From assembly GCF_014697545.1 (NCBI RefSeq), contig NZ_JACJSA010000015.1, positions 1-64,000 on the forward strand: a stretch of DNA of 64,000 nucleotides. The letters run 5' to 3'. Of the stretch, positions 52,452 through 63,113 are shown piece by piece. A model generated the notes under the pieces. That model was given only the letters and a program-made list of their open reading frames with translations, searched no databases and had not been told where the DNA came from. This stretch comes from Oscillatoria sp. FACHB-1407 (GTDB taxonomy: Bacteria; Cyanobacteriota; Cyanobacteriia; Elainellales; Elainellaceae). The translations under genes were made by a program, and so were the position numbers. The first letter of the stretch is position 1. Every line of letters begins with the position of its first letter.

Positions 52452-52556
52452 TATAGCCGTAGCCACATTCGATGGAGGCGAAGGCGAGTTAGGAAGCTTC
52501 CCCAGAACCAGGGTTTGAGGCATTGCCTTTGCCTTAAGCTTTCTAGCCAAGCTATA
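52452..52556 (+). mobile_element. TATAGC fold-back element, copy C
   Basis: TATAGCCGTAGCCACATTCG at the left and GCCAAGCTATA at the right, about 105 bp. Third copy of the family at 21859 and 35214. It ends at the A-run of the gltD terminator, so the insertion sits right behind that gene. Confidence 0.75.
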
Positions 52557-52579
52557 AAAAATAAGGGGCAAAAGCCCCC
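52555..52579 (-). terminator. Terminator after gltD
   Basis: On the minus strand GGGGC TTTT GCCCC is followed by TTATTTTTTATA. It is 35 bases past the gltD stop and overlaps the end of the TATAGC element. Confidence 0.75.
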
Positions 52580-52611
52580 TGTCTCCTGTGTCTCAAGCTG
52601 AAGTGCGGTAG

Positions 52612-54096
52612 TTATGGCAGATCCGTGACACCCATGAGATAGCGATCGCACTCTCTCGCTGCTCCGCGTCCTTCATTGAAGGCCCACACTACGAGGCTTT
52701 GTCCACGCCGACAATCACCAGCCGCAAACACACCGGGAATGCTGGTAGCGTAGGCACCATACTCTGCTTTGACATTGCTGCGGAAATCGCGCTCCAGTCC
52801 GAGGGCATCGAGTAGCGGTTGTTCGGGCCCTAAGAAACCCATTGCCAGGAGTACCAGTTGAGCGGGCAACACCCGTTCTGTACCGGGGATATGTTTGGGG
52901 ATAAATTGTCCCTTCTCATTGCGTTCCCACTGGACTTGAACCGTGTGAACCGCTTTGACGTTGCCATCGGCATCGCCTTCAAAGTGAGTCGCGGTGGTCA
53001 GGTAAACACGAGGATCACCCCCAAACTGAGCCGCTGCTTCCTCCTGGCCATAGTCCATTTTGTAGACCTTGGGCCATTCGGGCCAGGGGTTATCGGGTGC
53101 ACGCTCAGAGGGAGGTTTGGGCATGATTTCCAGTTGCACCAGGCTATTGCAACCATGTCGGATGGAAGTTCCCACACAGTCGGTTCCGGTGTCGCCACCG
53201 CCAATAATTACCACATCCTTACCAGCCGCAGAGATGAAGGAATCGCCAGGTTTTCCATCCAGAACCGCTTTCGTATTGCCGGTCAGGAATTCCATTGCAA
53301 AGTGAATGCCTTTGAGCTGACGACCTTCGATTGGCAAATCACGGGGTTTGGTAGCACCTGTGCAGAGAACGATCGCATCGTATTCCTTCAGCAACGTTTC
53401 GGTTGGTAAGTCCTTACCCACTTCGGTGTTGCAGACGAACTTCACACCTTCTTTCTCCAAGACATCCAGGCGACGCAACACCACCTGTTCCTTATCCAAC
53501 TTCATGTTGGGGATGCCGTACATCAGCAGACCACCGGGGCGATCGGCCCGTTCGTAGACCGTGACCCAATGTCCCGCCCGATTGAGTTGAGCCGCTGCCG
53601 ATAAGCCTGCTGGGCCAGATCCGATAATGGCAACCCGCTTGCCCGTCCGCTTGGCAGGGGGATCGGGCGTAATCCACCCTTCTTCCCAGCCCTTCTCAAC
53701 GATGGAATATTCGATGTTTTTGATCGTGACCGGGGGATTGTGGATGCCCAACACACAGGAACCCTCGCAGGGAGCGGGACAGACCCGTCCGGTAAATTCG
53801 GGGAAGTTGTTGGTTTTGTGGAGGCGATCGAGGGCTTCCTGCCACAATCCGCGATACACCAGATCATTCCATTCTGGAATCAGGTTGTTGATGGGACAAC
53901 CACTTGCCATGCCACTGATCAGAGTCCCCGTGTGGCAGAAGGGAGTGCCGCAGTCCATACAGCGTGCGCCCTGGGTGCGGAGTCGGTCATCCGGCATGGG
54001 CAGGTGAAATTCGTCCCAGTTGCGAATCCGATCCAGAGGTTCCAGTTCAGACGGTAGTTCGCGCAGGTATTCAATAAAGCCAGTTGGTTTTCCCAT
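52612..54096 (-). CDS. gltD: Glutamate synthase small subunit (NADPH-type, GltD)
   Basis: 494 residues. Fe-S part: [42 protein letters not shown]-binding [13 protein letters not shown] (about 152-164). NAD(P)H-binding [15 protein letters not shown] (about 282-296). It carries electrons to GltB, where glutamine and 2-oxoglutarate become two glutamates. It starts three bases after the gltB stop, so the two are in one operon with translational coupling. Ends with a terminator. Confidence 0.95.
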   Translation of the reverse strand: MGKPTGFIEYLRELPSELEPLDRIRNWDEFHLPMPDDRLRTQGARCMDCGTPFCHTGTLISGMASGCPINNLIPEWNDLVYRGLWQEALDRLHKTNNFPEFTGRVCPAPCEGSCVLGIHNPPVTIKNIEYSIVEKGWEEGWITPDPPAKRTGKRVAIIGSGPAGLSAAAQLNRAGHWVTVYERADRPGGLLMYGIPNMKLDKEQVVLRRLDVLEKEGVKFVCNTEVGKDLPTETLLKEYDAIVLCTGATKPRDLPIEGRQLKGIHFAMEFLTGNTKAVLDGKPGDSFISAAGKDVVIIGGGDTGTDCVGTSIRHGCNSLVQLEIMPKPPSERAPDNPWPEWPKVYKMDYGQEEAAAQFGGDPRVYLTTATHFEGDADGNVKAVHTVQVQWERNEKGQFIPKHIPGTERVLPAQLVLLAMGFLGPEQPLLDALGLERDFRSNVKAEYGAYATSIPGVFAAGDCRRGQSLVVWAFNEGRGAARECDRYLMGVTDLP

Positions 54097-54099
54097 GTC

Positions 54100-57000
54100 T
54101 CAACTTCCTCCAATTCGGGCAACGTCGCGGGCATTTTCTTCAAAGGCAGCGGTCAGGGCATCATCTCCACTCAGACCAGCGGCGATCGCATTCTTAATCG
54201 CTTGCAACACGCGCTTATAGTCTTTGGGCATGACCTTGACAAATTTCGGCAGCATCGCCTCCCAGTTTTCTAAGACCTGGAGGGCTTTCTGACTGCCGGT
54301 GTAGTCGGCATGGTTTTGGATGATTTGCCGCAATTCTGCGATTTCTTCGGGGTCGTCCAGGGTTTCCAGTCCGACCATTTGTGGGTTGCAGCGAATGGCG
54401 AAATCCCCTGCTTGATCCAGGATGTAAGCCACACCACCACTCATTCCAGCGGCAAAGTTGCGTCCAGTCGTACCGAGGATGACAACCTTACCCCCTGTCA
54501 TGTATTCGCAACCGTGGTCACCCACAGCTTCTACCACAGCCGTGACACCCGAGTTACGGACACAGAACCGTTCTCCGGCAATGCCGCGAATGTAGACTTC
54601 ACCAGAGGTGGCACCGTAAAGGCCGACGTTACCTACAATGATGTTGTCTTCGGCTACAAAGGTGGAGTTCTTGGGCGGATAAAGAATCAACTTGCCACCA
54701 CTCAAGCCTTTACCAAAGTAGTCGTTGGCATCTCCTTCCAGTTCCAGCGTTACCCCTTTTGGCACAAAGGCCCCAAAGCTTTGCCCCGCACTGCCCTGGA
54801 AGTAGAGATGGACGGTGTTCTCCGGTAATCCATGCCAGTGGCGTTTGGTGATCTCGTTACCGAGGATGGTTCCCACGGCGCGGTTGACGTTTTTGATCGG
54901 TAAGGTGGCTTTAACGGGTTCACCGTTTTCGATCGCCCCCTTACACAGATCCAACAACACCGTGATATCCAGAGACTTGTCTAACCCATGATCTTGAGGA
55001 ATCTGGCAATAACGCCCGACGTCTTCACCGACTTCAGGTTGGTAGAGAATCTTGGAGATGTCCAGGCCTTTCGCTTTCCAGTGGGCGATCGCCTGTTTCG
55101 CTTCCAAAATATCCGTCCGTCCCACCATTTCATTCAGGGTACGGAAACCCAGTTCTGCCATCAACTCACGGGTTTCCTGAGCAATGAACTTCATGAAGTT
55201 CACCGTATGGTCTGGATCACCGACGAAGTTCTTCCGCAGTTGCGGATCTTGAGTCGCAACCCCAGCCGGACAGGTGTTGAGGTGACAGACGCGCATCATG
55301 ATGCAACCCAGAGTCACCAGGGGAGCAGTGGCAAAGCCGAACTCCTCAGCCCCTAAGAGAGCCGCAATCACTACATCCCGTCCCGTTTTCATTTGTCCGT
55401 CGGTTTCTACGACAATGCGCGATCGCAAGTTATTCAACACCAAGGTCTGATGGGTTTCGGCCAGTCCCAATTCCCACGGCAATCCGGCATGTTTGATGGA
55501 GGTTTGGGGAGAAGCTCCCGTTCCGCCATCAAATCCAGAAATCAGAACGACATCGGCATGGGCTTTGGATACACCCGCAGCGATCGTTCCCACCCCAACT
55601 TCTGACACCAACTTGACGCTGATCCGAGCTTCGCGGTTGGCGTTCTTCAAGTCGTGGATCAGTTCCGCGAGATCCTCAATCGAGTAAATGTCATGGTGGG
55701 GAGGGGGTGAAATCAGACCGACACCGGGAGTCGAGTGACGCACTTTGGCGATCCAGGGATAGACCTTCCGACCGGGCAACTGTCCACCCTCACCGGGTTT
55801 TGCTCCCTGGGCCATCTTGATCTGAATTTCTCTGGCTTGAGACAGGTAGAGACTCGTCACCCCAAACCGACCGGATGCCACCTGTTTGATGGCACTATTT
55901 TTCGAGTCGCCCTGTTCGTTCGTCCAGGTGTAGCGTTCGGGATCTTCGCCCCCTTCACCCGTATTGGACTTGCCACCAATGCGGTTCATGGCGATCGCCA
56001 ACGCTTCATGCGCCTCTTTCGAGATCGACCCATAACTCATTGCCCCCGTCTTGAAGCGTTTCATGATCGCCTCAATCGGTTCTACCTCCTCAATCGGGAT
56101 GGGTTGACGGGGTTTGAAGTCCAGCAGACCGCGCAGGGTGAAATGCTTCTGGTTCTGCTCATTCACCAGTCGGGCGTAGGTCTTGTACTGGTCGTAATTT
56201 CCGGTACGAACGGACTTCTGCAAGGTGTGGATTGTTTCTGGACTGAACAGGTGCGCTTCCCCTTCCTTGCGCCACTGGTACTCGCCACCCACATCCAACG
56301 TGTGACCGTTCACCTCGCGTTCCGGGAAAGCGTGAGTGTGACGCAGGATCGCTTCTTTGGCAATCACCTCTAAATCTGCCCCTTCAATCCGGGATGCTGT
56401 CCAGGTGAAGTAGCGATCGATGACCGCTTGATTTAAGCCGATCGCCTCAAAAATCTGCGCTCCCCGGTAGCTTTGCAAGGTGGAGATGCCAATCTTCGAG
56501 GCAACTTTAATCACCCCTTTCGTTGCGGCTTTGATGTAGTTCTTGCAAGCAGTCTTGTACTCCACCCCAACCAGCAAGCCTTGCTGAATCATATCCTCAA
56601 TGGTTTCAAACGCCATGTAGGGATTGATCGCACCGCAACCATAGCCGATTAGCGTAGCGTAATGATGGACTTCACGGGGTTCACCCGATTCCAGCACCAA
56701 TCCAACACGGGTGCGAGTCCCCTGGCGGATCAGGTGGTGATGCAATCCGGCAACGGCGAGGAGTGCGGGAATCGGAGCCTGAGAGGCACTGATGCCGCGA
56801 TCGCTCAGCACAATAATATTCACCCCATCGGCGATCGCCCCATCTGCTATCTGGCAAATCGTATCCATCGCCTGTTCCAATCCCGTCACACCAGCCTTGG
56901 GATCGAACAGCGAGGGAATCGTGATGGACTTGAAGCCATTGGACTGCAAGCCCTTCAGCTTCGCCAGTTCCTCATTGCTGAGGATGGGCGTTTTCAGTTT

Positions 57001-58704
57001 GATCAGATGACAGCTTTCTGGCTCTGGTTTCAACAAGTTACGTTCTGCACCAATCGTCGTATCGGCAGAGGTGATGATCTCTTCCCGAATCGAATCAATG
57101 GGCGGATTCGTCACCTGGGCGAAGAGTTGTTGGAAGTAGTCGTAGAGCAGTTTAGGGCGATCGCTCAGCACCGCCAACGGGGTATCCGTTCCCATCGAAC
57201 CAACCGCTTCCACCCCATCCCGCGCCATGGGGGTGAGCAACATCCGCACCTCTTCAAAGGTGTAGCCAAAAGCAATTTGCCGTTGAATCACCGTAGTCAG
57301 ATCAGGATCAGATTCCAGGACAAGATCACTGGAGGCAGGAGTTGGCAGGTTAGCCAAATCGACCAGGTATTGATTCAGCCACTCCCGATAGGGGTGCTCC
57401 GTGGCAATCTGCTGTTTAATTTCCTCATCTGCCACAATCCGACCTTCCTGCATATTCACCAGGAACATGCGTCCCGGTTGCAAGCGTCCCTTGTGAGCGA
57501 CTCGTTCTGGCTCGATTGGCAATACTCCCGCTTCTGATGCCATGATGACCAGGTCATCATGGGTGACGTAGTAGCGAGACGGGCGCAGACCGTTGCGATC
57601 GAGTACTGCACCCATCATGGTGCCATCGGTGAAGGCGATCGATGCAGGGCCATCCCACGGTTCCATGAGGCAGGAATGGTATTCGTAGAAAGCTTTCTTC
57701 TCGTCGCTCATCGACTCGTGGGCTGTCCACGGTTCGGGGATCATCATCATCACCGCATGGGGAAGCGATCGCCCCGACAGCACCAGCAATTCCAATGCGT
57801 TGTCGAAGATCAGCGAGTCACTGCCATCAATGTTGATTACAGGTCGAATTTTGTGGATATCTTCACCAAATGCCTCGGATTCAAACAAAGATTGGCGGGC
57901 GTGCATCCAGTTGATATTGCCCCGCAGCGTATTGATTTCGCCGTTGTGGGCAATGTAACGGTAGGGGTGCGATCGCTCCCAACTGGGAAAGGTATTGGTA
58001 CTGAAGCGAGAATGCACCAAAGCCAGCGCACTTTCCAGGTCAGGATCATGCAATTCGGGATAGTATTGCCCCACCTGCACAGGCATTAACATCCCCTTGT
58101 AGACCATCGTGCGGCACGACAGACTGGAGGGATACCAGGCGGGATCAATTTGGGAAGCTCGAATCGCACTGTGGGAGCGTTTGCGGATAATGTAGAGCTT
58201 CCGCTCAAACGCCATATCGTCCGCTAAATCAGGACTGCGTTGAATGAACACCTGCTGCATAAAGGGTTCACTCGCCTTAGCCGTATTGCCCAGCGACGAG
58301 TTATCTGTCGGCACATCGCGCCAACCCAACACTTTTTGCCCTTCTTCTGCCACAATCTGTTCAAATGTCCAACGGCTTTTCTCTCGCCGTACCGGATCGG
58401 GAGAACCGTAGATCATGCCTACGCCATACTGCCCTGCTTCTGGTAGATCAATGTTTTCAGCAGCGGCAACCTTCTTCAAAAATTTGTGCGGAATCTGAAT
58501 TAAAATTCCGGCTCCATCACCCGTGTTCGTCTCGGCTCCACACGCGCCACGGTGATCAATATTTAACAAAATGGTGAGTGCTTGTTCGACAATATCGTGG
58601 GACGTTTGACCCTTCATATGAACGATGAAGCCAACACCGCATGCATCGTGTTCAAATTGTGGATCGTAAAGCCCTTGTTTAGCTGGCAGTTGATTGCTGT
58701 TCAT
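54100..58704 (-). CDS. gltB: Glutamate synthase large subunit (GltB)
   Basis: 1534 residues. The N-terminal amidotransferase has its catalytic Cys at about 22 in [13 protein letters not shown], after a short propeptide as in the family. The central and FMN domains follow, with the 3Fe-4S site [19 protein letters not shown]. The C-terminal GXGXG beta-helix ([20 protein letters not shown] and others) follows. It makes glutamate from 2-oxoglutarate and glutamine, the main entry of ammonium nitrogen with glutamine synthetase. Two subunits together imply the NADPH-dependent type. Upstream is a 620-base region with three TCTCGTAAC motifs. Confidence 0.96.
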   Translation of the reverse strand: MNSNQLPAKQGLYDPQFEHDACGVGFIVHMKGQTSHDIVEQALTILLNIDHRGACGAETNTGDGAGILIQIPHKFLKKVAAAENIDLPEAGQYGVGMIYGSPDPVRREKSRWTFEQIVAEEGQKVLGWRDVPTDNSSLGNTAKASEPFMQQVFIQRSPDLADDMAFERKLYIIRKRSHSAIRASQIDPAWYPSSLSCRTMVYKGMLMPVQVGQYYPELHDPDLESALALVHSRFSTNTFPSWERSHPYRYIAHNGEINTLRGNINWMHARQSLFESEAFGEDIHKIRPVINIDGSDSLIFDNALELLVLSGRSLPHAVMMMIPEPWTAHESMSDEKKAFYEYHSCLMEPWDGPASIAFTDGTMMGAVLDRNGLRPSRYYVTHDDLVIMASEAGVLPIEPERVAHKGRLQPGRMFLVNMQEGRIVADEEIKQQIATEHPYREWLNQYLVDLANLPTPASSDLVLESDPDLTTVIQRQIAFGYTFEEVRMLLTPMARDGVEAVGSMGTDTPLAVLSDRPKLLYDYFQQLFAQVTNPPIDSIREEIITSADTTIGAERNLLKPEPESCHLIKLKTPILSNEELAKLKGLQSNGFKSITIPSLFDPKAGVTGLEQAMDTICQIADGAIADGVNIIVLSDRGISASQAPIPALLAVAGLHHHLIRQGTRTRVGLVLESGEPREVHHYATLIGYGCGAINPYMAFETIEDMIQQGLLVGVEYKTACKNYIKAATKGVIKVASKIGISTLQSYRGAQIFEAIGLNQAVIDRYFTWTASRIEGADLEVIAKEAILRHTHAFPEREVNGHTLDVGGEYQWRKEGEAHLFSPETIHTLQKSVRTGNYDQYKTYARLVNEQNQKHFTLRGLLDFKPRQPIPIEEVEPIEAIMKRFKTGAMSYGSISKEAHEALAIAMNRIGGKSNTGEGGEDPERYTWTNEQGDSKNSAIKQVASGRFGVTSLYLSQAREIQIKMAQGAKPGEGGQLPGRKVYPWIAKVRHSTPGVGLISPPPHHDIYSIEDLAELIHDLKNANREARISVKLVSEVGVGTIAAGVSKAHADVVLISGFDGGTGASPQTSIKHAGLPWELGLAETHQTLVLNNLRSRIVVETDGQMKTGRDVVIAALLGAEEFGFATAPLVTLGCIMMRVCHLNTCPAGVATQDPQLRKNFVGDPDHTVNFMKFIAQETRELMAELGFRTLNEMVGRTDILEAKQAIAHWKAKGLDISKILYQPEVGEDVGRYCQIPQDHGLDKSLDITVLLDLCKGAIENGEPVKATLPIKNVNRAVGTILGNEITKRHWHGLPENTVHLYFQGSAGQSFGAFVPKGVTLELEGDANDYFGKGLSGGKLILYPPKNSTFVAEDNIIVGNVGLYGATSGEVYIRGIAGERFCVRNSGVTAVVEAVGDHGCEYMTGGKVVILGTTGRNFAAGMSGGVAYILDQAGDFAIRCNPQMVGLETLDDPEEIAELRQIIQNHADYTGSQKALQVLENWEAMLPKFVKVMPKDYKRVLQAIKNAIAAGLSGDDALTAAFEENARDVARIGGS

Positions 58705-59322
58705 TTATGGATGCCCCAGAGGTGGCAAAAACGGTGTTCTTCTATCTCATTGAGAGATTTTCTAATGAGTCTGCAAATCTATCACAGGTCTTAAGGAAAT
58801 TGTCATATCTACGCTTTAAAGTGTGTTGTTTCTTATCAGTTCTCGTAACATTTCGAGAACTTTTAGTAATAGCAATCTGATCCCTGATGTTTCTCTGTAG
58901 CTAAAGTTTTATCGCATTGAAAATCTCGTAACACCAACTCCTCAACTAATTGGTATCAGAACAATCTTTTTTCTTCTTTCTTAATCTCTGTTGCAGAACT
59001 TAGGCAATTGGTATAAGTCGCTTTTTGGTGTTGCTGATCCAACCTGTAAATTCCGCAGGTACATTCGCGAAACGCCCGTACAGTGGTGGTCAGTTTTCAA
59101 GAGTCCTACAGCAATTCTCATTTGTGCATGCCACACCAACTGCTCATATCGCCCCAATCTACAGGCATTCGCTGTGTGGCACTCGTCTGAGAACCGCTGT
59201 ATTTGCATTCAGCAATGCCCGCCTTTCAGGAAGCGATCGCCCAAAGAAAATAGTTACGAGAACCGCAGTTGAACTGGGCTCCCGTAACTACCTGATTTTG
59301 AAGCTTGATTTCAGTAGAAGAT
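58705..59322. promoter_or_regulatory. gltB upstream region with repeated TCTCGTAAC motifs
   Basis: TCTCGTAACA occurs at 58841-58850 and 58924-58933; GTTACGAGA, its reverse, at 59253-59261. GTTCTCG (58839-58845) and CGAGAAC (58854-58860) also pair over the first. No NtcA site (GTAN8TAC) was found in this window's upstream stretch. No gene is supported; a 106-codon frame at 59025-59345 is unlike any known protein. Confidence 0.4.
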
Positions 59323-59532
59323 TTAATAACTATCGTCTTGGGTAACCGTGACCAATGCCAATAAATGATTGGCGTGATTGAGGCGATCGCTAATCGCTTG
59401 TCGCCAACTTAAACTAATAGATGGATCAGCCAAAATGTCTTGTGCTAATTGTCGATAGGATGCACTTGTCACAATATCAACCTGCTCAAGCAAATTGAGA
59501 TTTTCGTAGGCAGTTTGAGGCGAAACCTGCAT
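59323..59532 (-). CDS. Small hypothetical protein
   Basis: 69 residues (MQVSPQTAYENLNLLEQVDI, then VTSASYRQLAQDILADPSIS). ATG at 59532 has AAGGAAGGG at good distance. No membrane or metal motif. Helical throughout. No partner and no family name recognised. Convergent to nothing; the gltB upstream lies downstream of it. Confidence 0.55.
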   Translation of the reverse strand: MQVSPQTAYENLNLLEQVDIVTSASYRQLAQDILADPSISLSWRQAISDRLNHANHLLALVTVTQDDSY

Positions 59533-59694
59533 AATGTCCCTTCCTTGTAGCAAGCCCAACTAGAGTGGTAGCTACAGCTATCAATATTCGTTTATCATCT
59601 CCAAAATTCTCTTGCGTGAATTCATCCCTTTCACAGAACGTGTTAGTTCTTTACATGAATTCAAACTTTGCCAGCTTTGTTTGTATCGCAGCAC

Positions 59695-60441
59695 TTACAA
59701 TCGCTCCTTGAGCCACAACAGAGCACTCTCAACATCTGCAACGTGCTCCCCATCTGGAATTGCAGGACGTTGCACCATCACTACTGGAATACCTGACTCG
59801 CGTGCAGCAATAATTTTGGCGTAGGTAGCATCACCACCACTGTTCTTACTAACGATCGCCCCAATATCGTAGTGCTGTAATAGCGATCGTTCCTCCTCCA
59901 GTGAAAACGGGCCACGTTCCAGCAACACCTTTCCAGGTGGAATTGAGTCATTTGAAGGGGGATCAATCATGCGCATCAGAAACCAGCGATCCTGAAGGTG
60001 AGCATAGGCAGCGAGTTCCTGCCGACCCACGGTGAGAAAAATGCGTTGCGCTAACTCCGGTAAGACCACTGCTGCGGCTGCATGACTGGTTACCTCAATC
60101 CAGCGATCGCCAGAAGTGCGCTCCCAGGCAGGACGCAACACCATCAAGTAGGGAATGGTTGCTGCTGTGGCAGCGGCAACAGCATGAAACGAAATTTGTG
60201 CGGCAAAGGGATGAGTCGCATCAATCAGTAAGTCAATCTGTTGTTCGCGCAAGTAATTTGTTAGTCCTGCAATGCCTCCAAAGTTACCGATTCGCGTGTT
60301 TTTAGAAGCCACGAGGGGGCGTTGAGTGCGACCCGCCAGCGAAGAAATCACCTCCACTTCCGACATTTCTGCTGCCCGTATGGCCAGTTCTGCCGCATCA
60401 CTCGTTCCACCCAAAATTAGAACTCGTTTCTGTTTAGTCAT
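59695..60441 (-). CDS. cobK: Precorrin-6A reductase (CobK/CbiJ)
   Basis: 248 residues. N-terminal Rossmann-type LILGGTSDAAELAIRA (about 8-23), RIGNFGG (about 50-56) and DATHPFAAQIS (about 74-84), all typical of the family. The C-terminal half has ERGPFSLEEERSLLQHY and SKNSGGDATYAKI. It reduces the corrin ring with NADPH before the C1 and C11 methylations. Divergent from cbiD by 168 bases. It and cbiD are 40 kb away from the other cobalamin cluster. Confidence 0.92.
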   Translation of the reverse strand: MTKQKRVLILGGTSDAAELAIRAAEMSEVEVISSLAGRTQRPLVASKNTRIGNFGGIAGLTNYLREQQIDLLIDATHPFAAQISFHAVAAATAATIPYLMVLRPAWERTSGDRWIEVTSHAAAAVVLPELAQRIFLTVGRQELAAYAHLQDRWFLMRMIDPPSNDSIPPGKVLLERGPFSLEEERSLLQHYDIGAIVSKNSGGDATYAKIIAARESGIPVVMVQRPAIPDGEHVADVESALLWLKERL

Positions 60442-60569
60442 ATCGCTTCGTGCATATTCAGGAAAAGGTTAACTGCAACTGCATTAGTCCTGCTATGGTG
60501 GTGAAAGGTAGCCGGATCAAGGATAAGAGATAAAATTTAGGATGCTGTTAACGTCAGCGTAACGTACTA

Positions 60570-60606
60570 TCAAGCAACCACTCCCGCTCCCCATTCCCTA
60601 CTCCCT
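60570..60606. repeat. ACTCCCC heptamers upstream of cbiD
   Basis: CACTCCCGCTCCCCATTCCC then TACTCCCTCCA directly precede the cbiD start at 60610. The ribosome-binding region is thus replaced by repeat DNA, with no purine-rich site visible. Confidence 0.7.
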
Positions 60607-60609
60607 CCA

Positions 60610-61704
60610 ATGGCTCGTACTGGTTATACCCTTCCCGTTTTTGCGGTCGCTGCGGCTAAAGCAGCGTTATTGCATCTGCAAAGCACATCTCTCAACCCGC
60701 TGCATACCGTCACCCTGGATTTATTACCCGATGAGGCGACAATCCCAATTCAGCAGGTGGCTCGATTGGAGCAAAACAGTGCTCTGGCGATCGCCCTCAG
60801 TGACCCTGGTGACAACTTAGACCTGACGCGCAACACGCCCATCTGGATATGGGTTAAATGTCTACCCCGACAATCAGAAGCCTTAATTTTAGAAGCGGGA
60901 GAAGGCATCGGTAAAACCACAACAGGTGATCCGGCAATTTATCGCTATGCTCGCCGTTTGTTTGAGGCAAACTTACTGCCGTTGATCTCGCCTGACCAAA
61001 CCGTGACGGTATCCATCGTCATGCCAGAGGGGCGGCAACTGGCGCAACGCACCTCCAATGAAGCGTTTGGCGTACTGGAAGGGCTTTCCCTGTTGGGAAC
61101 GAGTGGCATCTCCCAACCTCTCTCAGCGGAGGATCATCTAGAGGAGTTGCGTCAGGTGTTGCACACGAAGGTGCAGACGCATTCCCATCTGGTGTTTTGC
61201 ATTGGCAGTCATGGAATGCACATTGCTCAACGAATGGGTGTTCCAGAAACGGCGATCGTACAAGTTGGTAATTGGGTTGGGGCGTTGCTCCTTGAGGCAG
61301 GATTGCGTGAGGCAGAGTCGGTCTTGCTGTTGGGCTATCAGGGCAAGTTAGTCAAGTTAGCTGGAGGAATTTTCAACACCTCCAGTCATCTCGCCGATGC
61401 CAAATTAGAAATCATCGCGGCAACAGTTGTCAGAGCAGGCGGTGATTTGTCCGCTGTGGAGGCTGTTTTAGCCGCAAAGACGGCTGATGAGGCGTATAAA
61501 GCCTTAGTAGAGTTGAACTTAGCAGACACTGTTTTTTCAACGTTAGCGACGACGATTTCTCAAAAAGCACAAGCCTATGTGCAGAAATACGGCAATGTCA
61601 CACTCACCGTCGGCACAAGCTTGTTTGATCGCCAGGGACAAATAATTGGGCAAGATGCGATCGCGGCTCAATGGATGACCTTAGATAACGTCAATTCGGG
61701 TTAA
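60610..61704 (+). CDS. cbiD: Cobalt-precorrin-5B C1-methyltransferase (CbiD)
   Basis: 364 residues, CbiD family. Marks are TGYTLPVFAVAAAKAALLHL (its usual GxTTGxCAxAA start is altered here), EAGEGIGKTTTGDPAIY (about 97-113), SNEAFGVLEGLSLLGTSGI (about 149-167) and GYQGKLVKLAGG (about 244-255). CbiD makes the C1 methylation and is exclusive to the early-cobalt (anaerobic-type) pathway, so this strain makes B12 that way. The RBS is unclear because ACTCCCC heptamers sit just upstream. Confidence 0.9.
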   Translation: MARTGYTLPVFAVAAAKAALLHLQSTSLNPLHTVTLDLLPDEATIPIQQVARLEQNSALAIALSDPGDNLDLTRNTPIWIWVKCLPRQSEALILEAGEGIGKTTTGDPAIYRYARRLFEANLLPLISPDQTVTVSIVMPEGRQLAQRTSNEAFGVLEGLSLLGTSGISQPLSAEDHLEELRQVLHTKVQTHSHLVFCIGSHGMHIAQRMGVPETAIVQVGNWVGALLLEAGLREAESVLLLGYQGKLVKLAGGIFNTSSHLADAKLEIIAATVVRAGGDLSAVEAVLAAKTADEAYKALVELNLADTVFSTLATTISQKAQAYVQKYGNVTLTVGTSLFDRQGQIIGQDAIAAQWMTLDNVNSG

Positions 61705-61708
61705 GTCC

Positions 61709-61826
61709 TGGCGAATCAATTCGCGGCTATCAGAACCAAGTCCGCCTTCGCAGACTACGGAAAATCAAGGGTCTGCTGAACCGACGTAGGTCGGTTGTGT
61801 TCCAGTGGCTGCGGTTTCAACCGCCA
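61709..61826. repeat. Dispersed hairpin repeat after cbiD
   Basis: TCCGCCTTCGCAGACTACGG, CCGACGTAGGTCGG and GCGGTTTCAACCGCC resemble the element at 32316-32431. Non-coding. Confidence 0.55.
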
Positions 61827-61848
61827 AGATCCTTATCCCAAGCTCAGG

Positions 61849-62463
61849 TTAGATAGCTAAGCCTTCAACTAAAGTGCGTGTGACAAATGCCGACAGGGCT
61901 TCAATCTCGTGAGGCTGCGTAATCGGTAACCGTCCATCCAGAAGCAACATCGCCAATCCATGCACCGTTGACCAGGCAACCCACGCCAGTTGCATCTCAT
62001 CGTCGGGGCGTACGGCTCCAGCTTTTTGTGCCGCAACAATGACATCCAATAACACCTGAAATGCCTGCCCTCCTGCTTGCGCTCGTTCTGGATGGAGTGA
62101 CTCCTCACCCGTATAACGACCAAACATGACCCGATAGTGGGAGGAGTGGGCGATCGCAAACTGCACATAGGCAACACCAGTCGCCTCCAATCGCTTCAAT
62201 GGATCATCTGGTGCTTGTTGAATTCCCCGCTGCATCGCCTCTGTTAGCCCCATAAACCCCTCTTCGGCAACCGCTGCCAGTAATGCTTCCTTGTCCTGGA
62301 AATGGCGATAAGGAGCCGTATGGGATACCCCAACCCGTCGGGCTACCTCTCGCAGCGACAAGTTACTGACATCCTCTTCTGTGATCAGAGCGATCGCCCC
62401 TGTAATCAACGCTTGCCGTAAATCGCCGTGATGATATGTCGTCTTCTCAGCCATAATCTCCAT
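61849..62463 (-). CDS. TetR family transcriptional regulator
   Basis: 204 residues. N-terminal helix-turn-helix in LSLREVARRVGVSHTAPYRH then FQDKEALLAAVAEEGF (about 35-70), followed by the TetR_C ligand domain (about 80-200). Start at 62463 or at the ATG at 62454, three codons on, is possible. It reads away from the FAD oxidoreductase, with a 301-bp heptamer array and a 48-base inverted repeat between them. The inverted repeat next to the oxidoreductase is the best operator candidate, so this is likely its regulator. Confidence 0.9.
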   Translation of the reverse strand: MEIMAEKTTYHHGDLRQALITGAIALITEEDVSNLSLREVARRVGVSHTAPYRHFQDKEALLAAVAEEGFMGLTEAMQRGIQQAPDDPLKRLEATGVAYVQFAIAHSSHYRVMFGRYTGEESLHPERAQAGGQAFQVLLDVIVAAQKAGAVRPDDEMQLAWVAWSTVHGLAMLLLDGRLPITQPHEIEALSAFVTRTLVEGLAI

Positions 62464-62469
62464 TTTTTT

Positions 62470-62770
62470 GTCAATGGTTAATGGTCAATGGTTAATGGTT
62501 AATGGTCAATGGTCAATGGTTAATGGTTAATGGTCAATGGTTAATGGGCAGTGGTTAATGGTCAATGGTCAGTGGTCAGTGGTCAATGGTCAGTGGTTAA
62601 TGGTCAATGGTCAATGGTTAATGGTTAATGGTCAGTGGTCAATGGTTAATGGTTAATGGTCAATGGTTAATGGGCAGTGGTTAATGGTCAATGGTTAATG
62701 GGCAGTGGGCAGTGGGCAGTGGTCAATGGTCAATGGTCAATGGTCAATGGTTAATGGTTAATGGTTAATG
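62470..62770. repeat. 43-unit heptanucleotide array (GTTAATG/GTCAATG)
   Basis: Exactly 43 back-to-back seven-base units from 62470 to 62770 with no change in period. The four unit types are GTTAATG, GTCAATG, GTCAGTG and GGCAGTG. It is between the TetR start and the oxidoreductase operator. Such long arrays shrink and grow by slippage. Confidence 0.95.
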
Positions 62771-63038
62771 ACCTCTGCTATTAGCCTTTCAGTCATGTTG
62801 ATTGGGCGTTACGCAGACCCTATTTCCCTGCTCTGACGGGTGTTGCTGGGTTAAAGGTCGCATCTTGAAGCATTCCCCATCTCTCCTTAGGCTCGTGAAT
62901 TGAATCAATCCGCAAACGGTACGGGCAGGTTTAGCTAGACCAGTCTGCACCCTGTCGTGGATTTGATGGCAAAACCCGCTCCTCTCCAGTATCGAACTGT
63001 CTGAATTTCCGTTCCTTAACTAAAGTTTGCACTCCTTT
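62771..63038. other. Intergenic before the operator
   Basis: No gene seen. TAGCTAGACCAGTCTGCACC and nearby sequence show no clear repeat family. Confidence 0.4.
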
Positions 63039-63086
63039 GTTTACACTGTCAACATCCTGGGTTATTCTAATGTTGTCAGCGTAAAC
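63039..63086. promoter_or_regulatory. Inverted repeat, candidate TetR operator
   Basis: GTTTACACTGTCAACAT (63039-63055) and ATGTTGTCAGCGTAAAC (63070-63086) are 17-base arms with 15 matches, 14 bases apart. The left arm alone is a near-palindrome, GTTTACA-C-TGTCAAC, with the 15-base size of TetR sites. It lies 28 bases upstream of the oxidoreductase start. Confidence 0.65.
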
Positions 63087-63113
63087 ATTCTCGATTGAGA
63101 AAGGGAAACGACC

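Noticed and set aside
55735-57537. Long plus-strand frames opposite gltB
   Set aside because: They are antisense shadows of a highly conserved gene, with no ribosome-binding sites and no recognisable family.
58705-59322. NtcA site upstream of gltB
   Set aside because: I scanned for GTA-N8-TAC in the 58705-58960 stretch and did not find it; only the TCTCGTAAC motif is repeated.
59025-59345. 106-codon frame between gltB and the small gene at 59323
   Set aside because: No ribosome-binding site, no family, and it overlaps the end of a better supported gene.
62470-62770. CRISPR array
   Set aside because: The units are seven bases with no unique spacers and no cas genes in the window.
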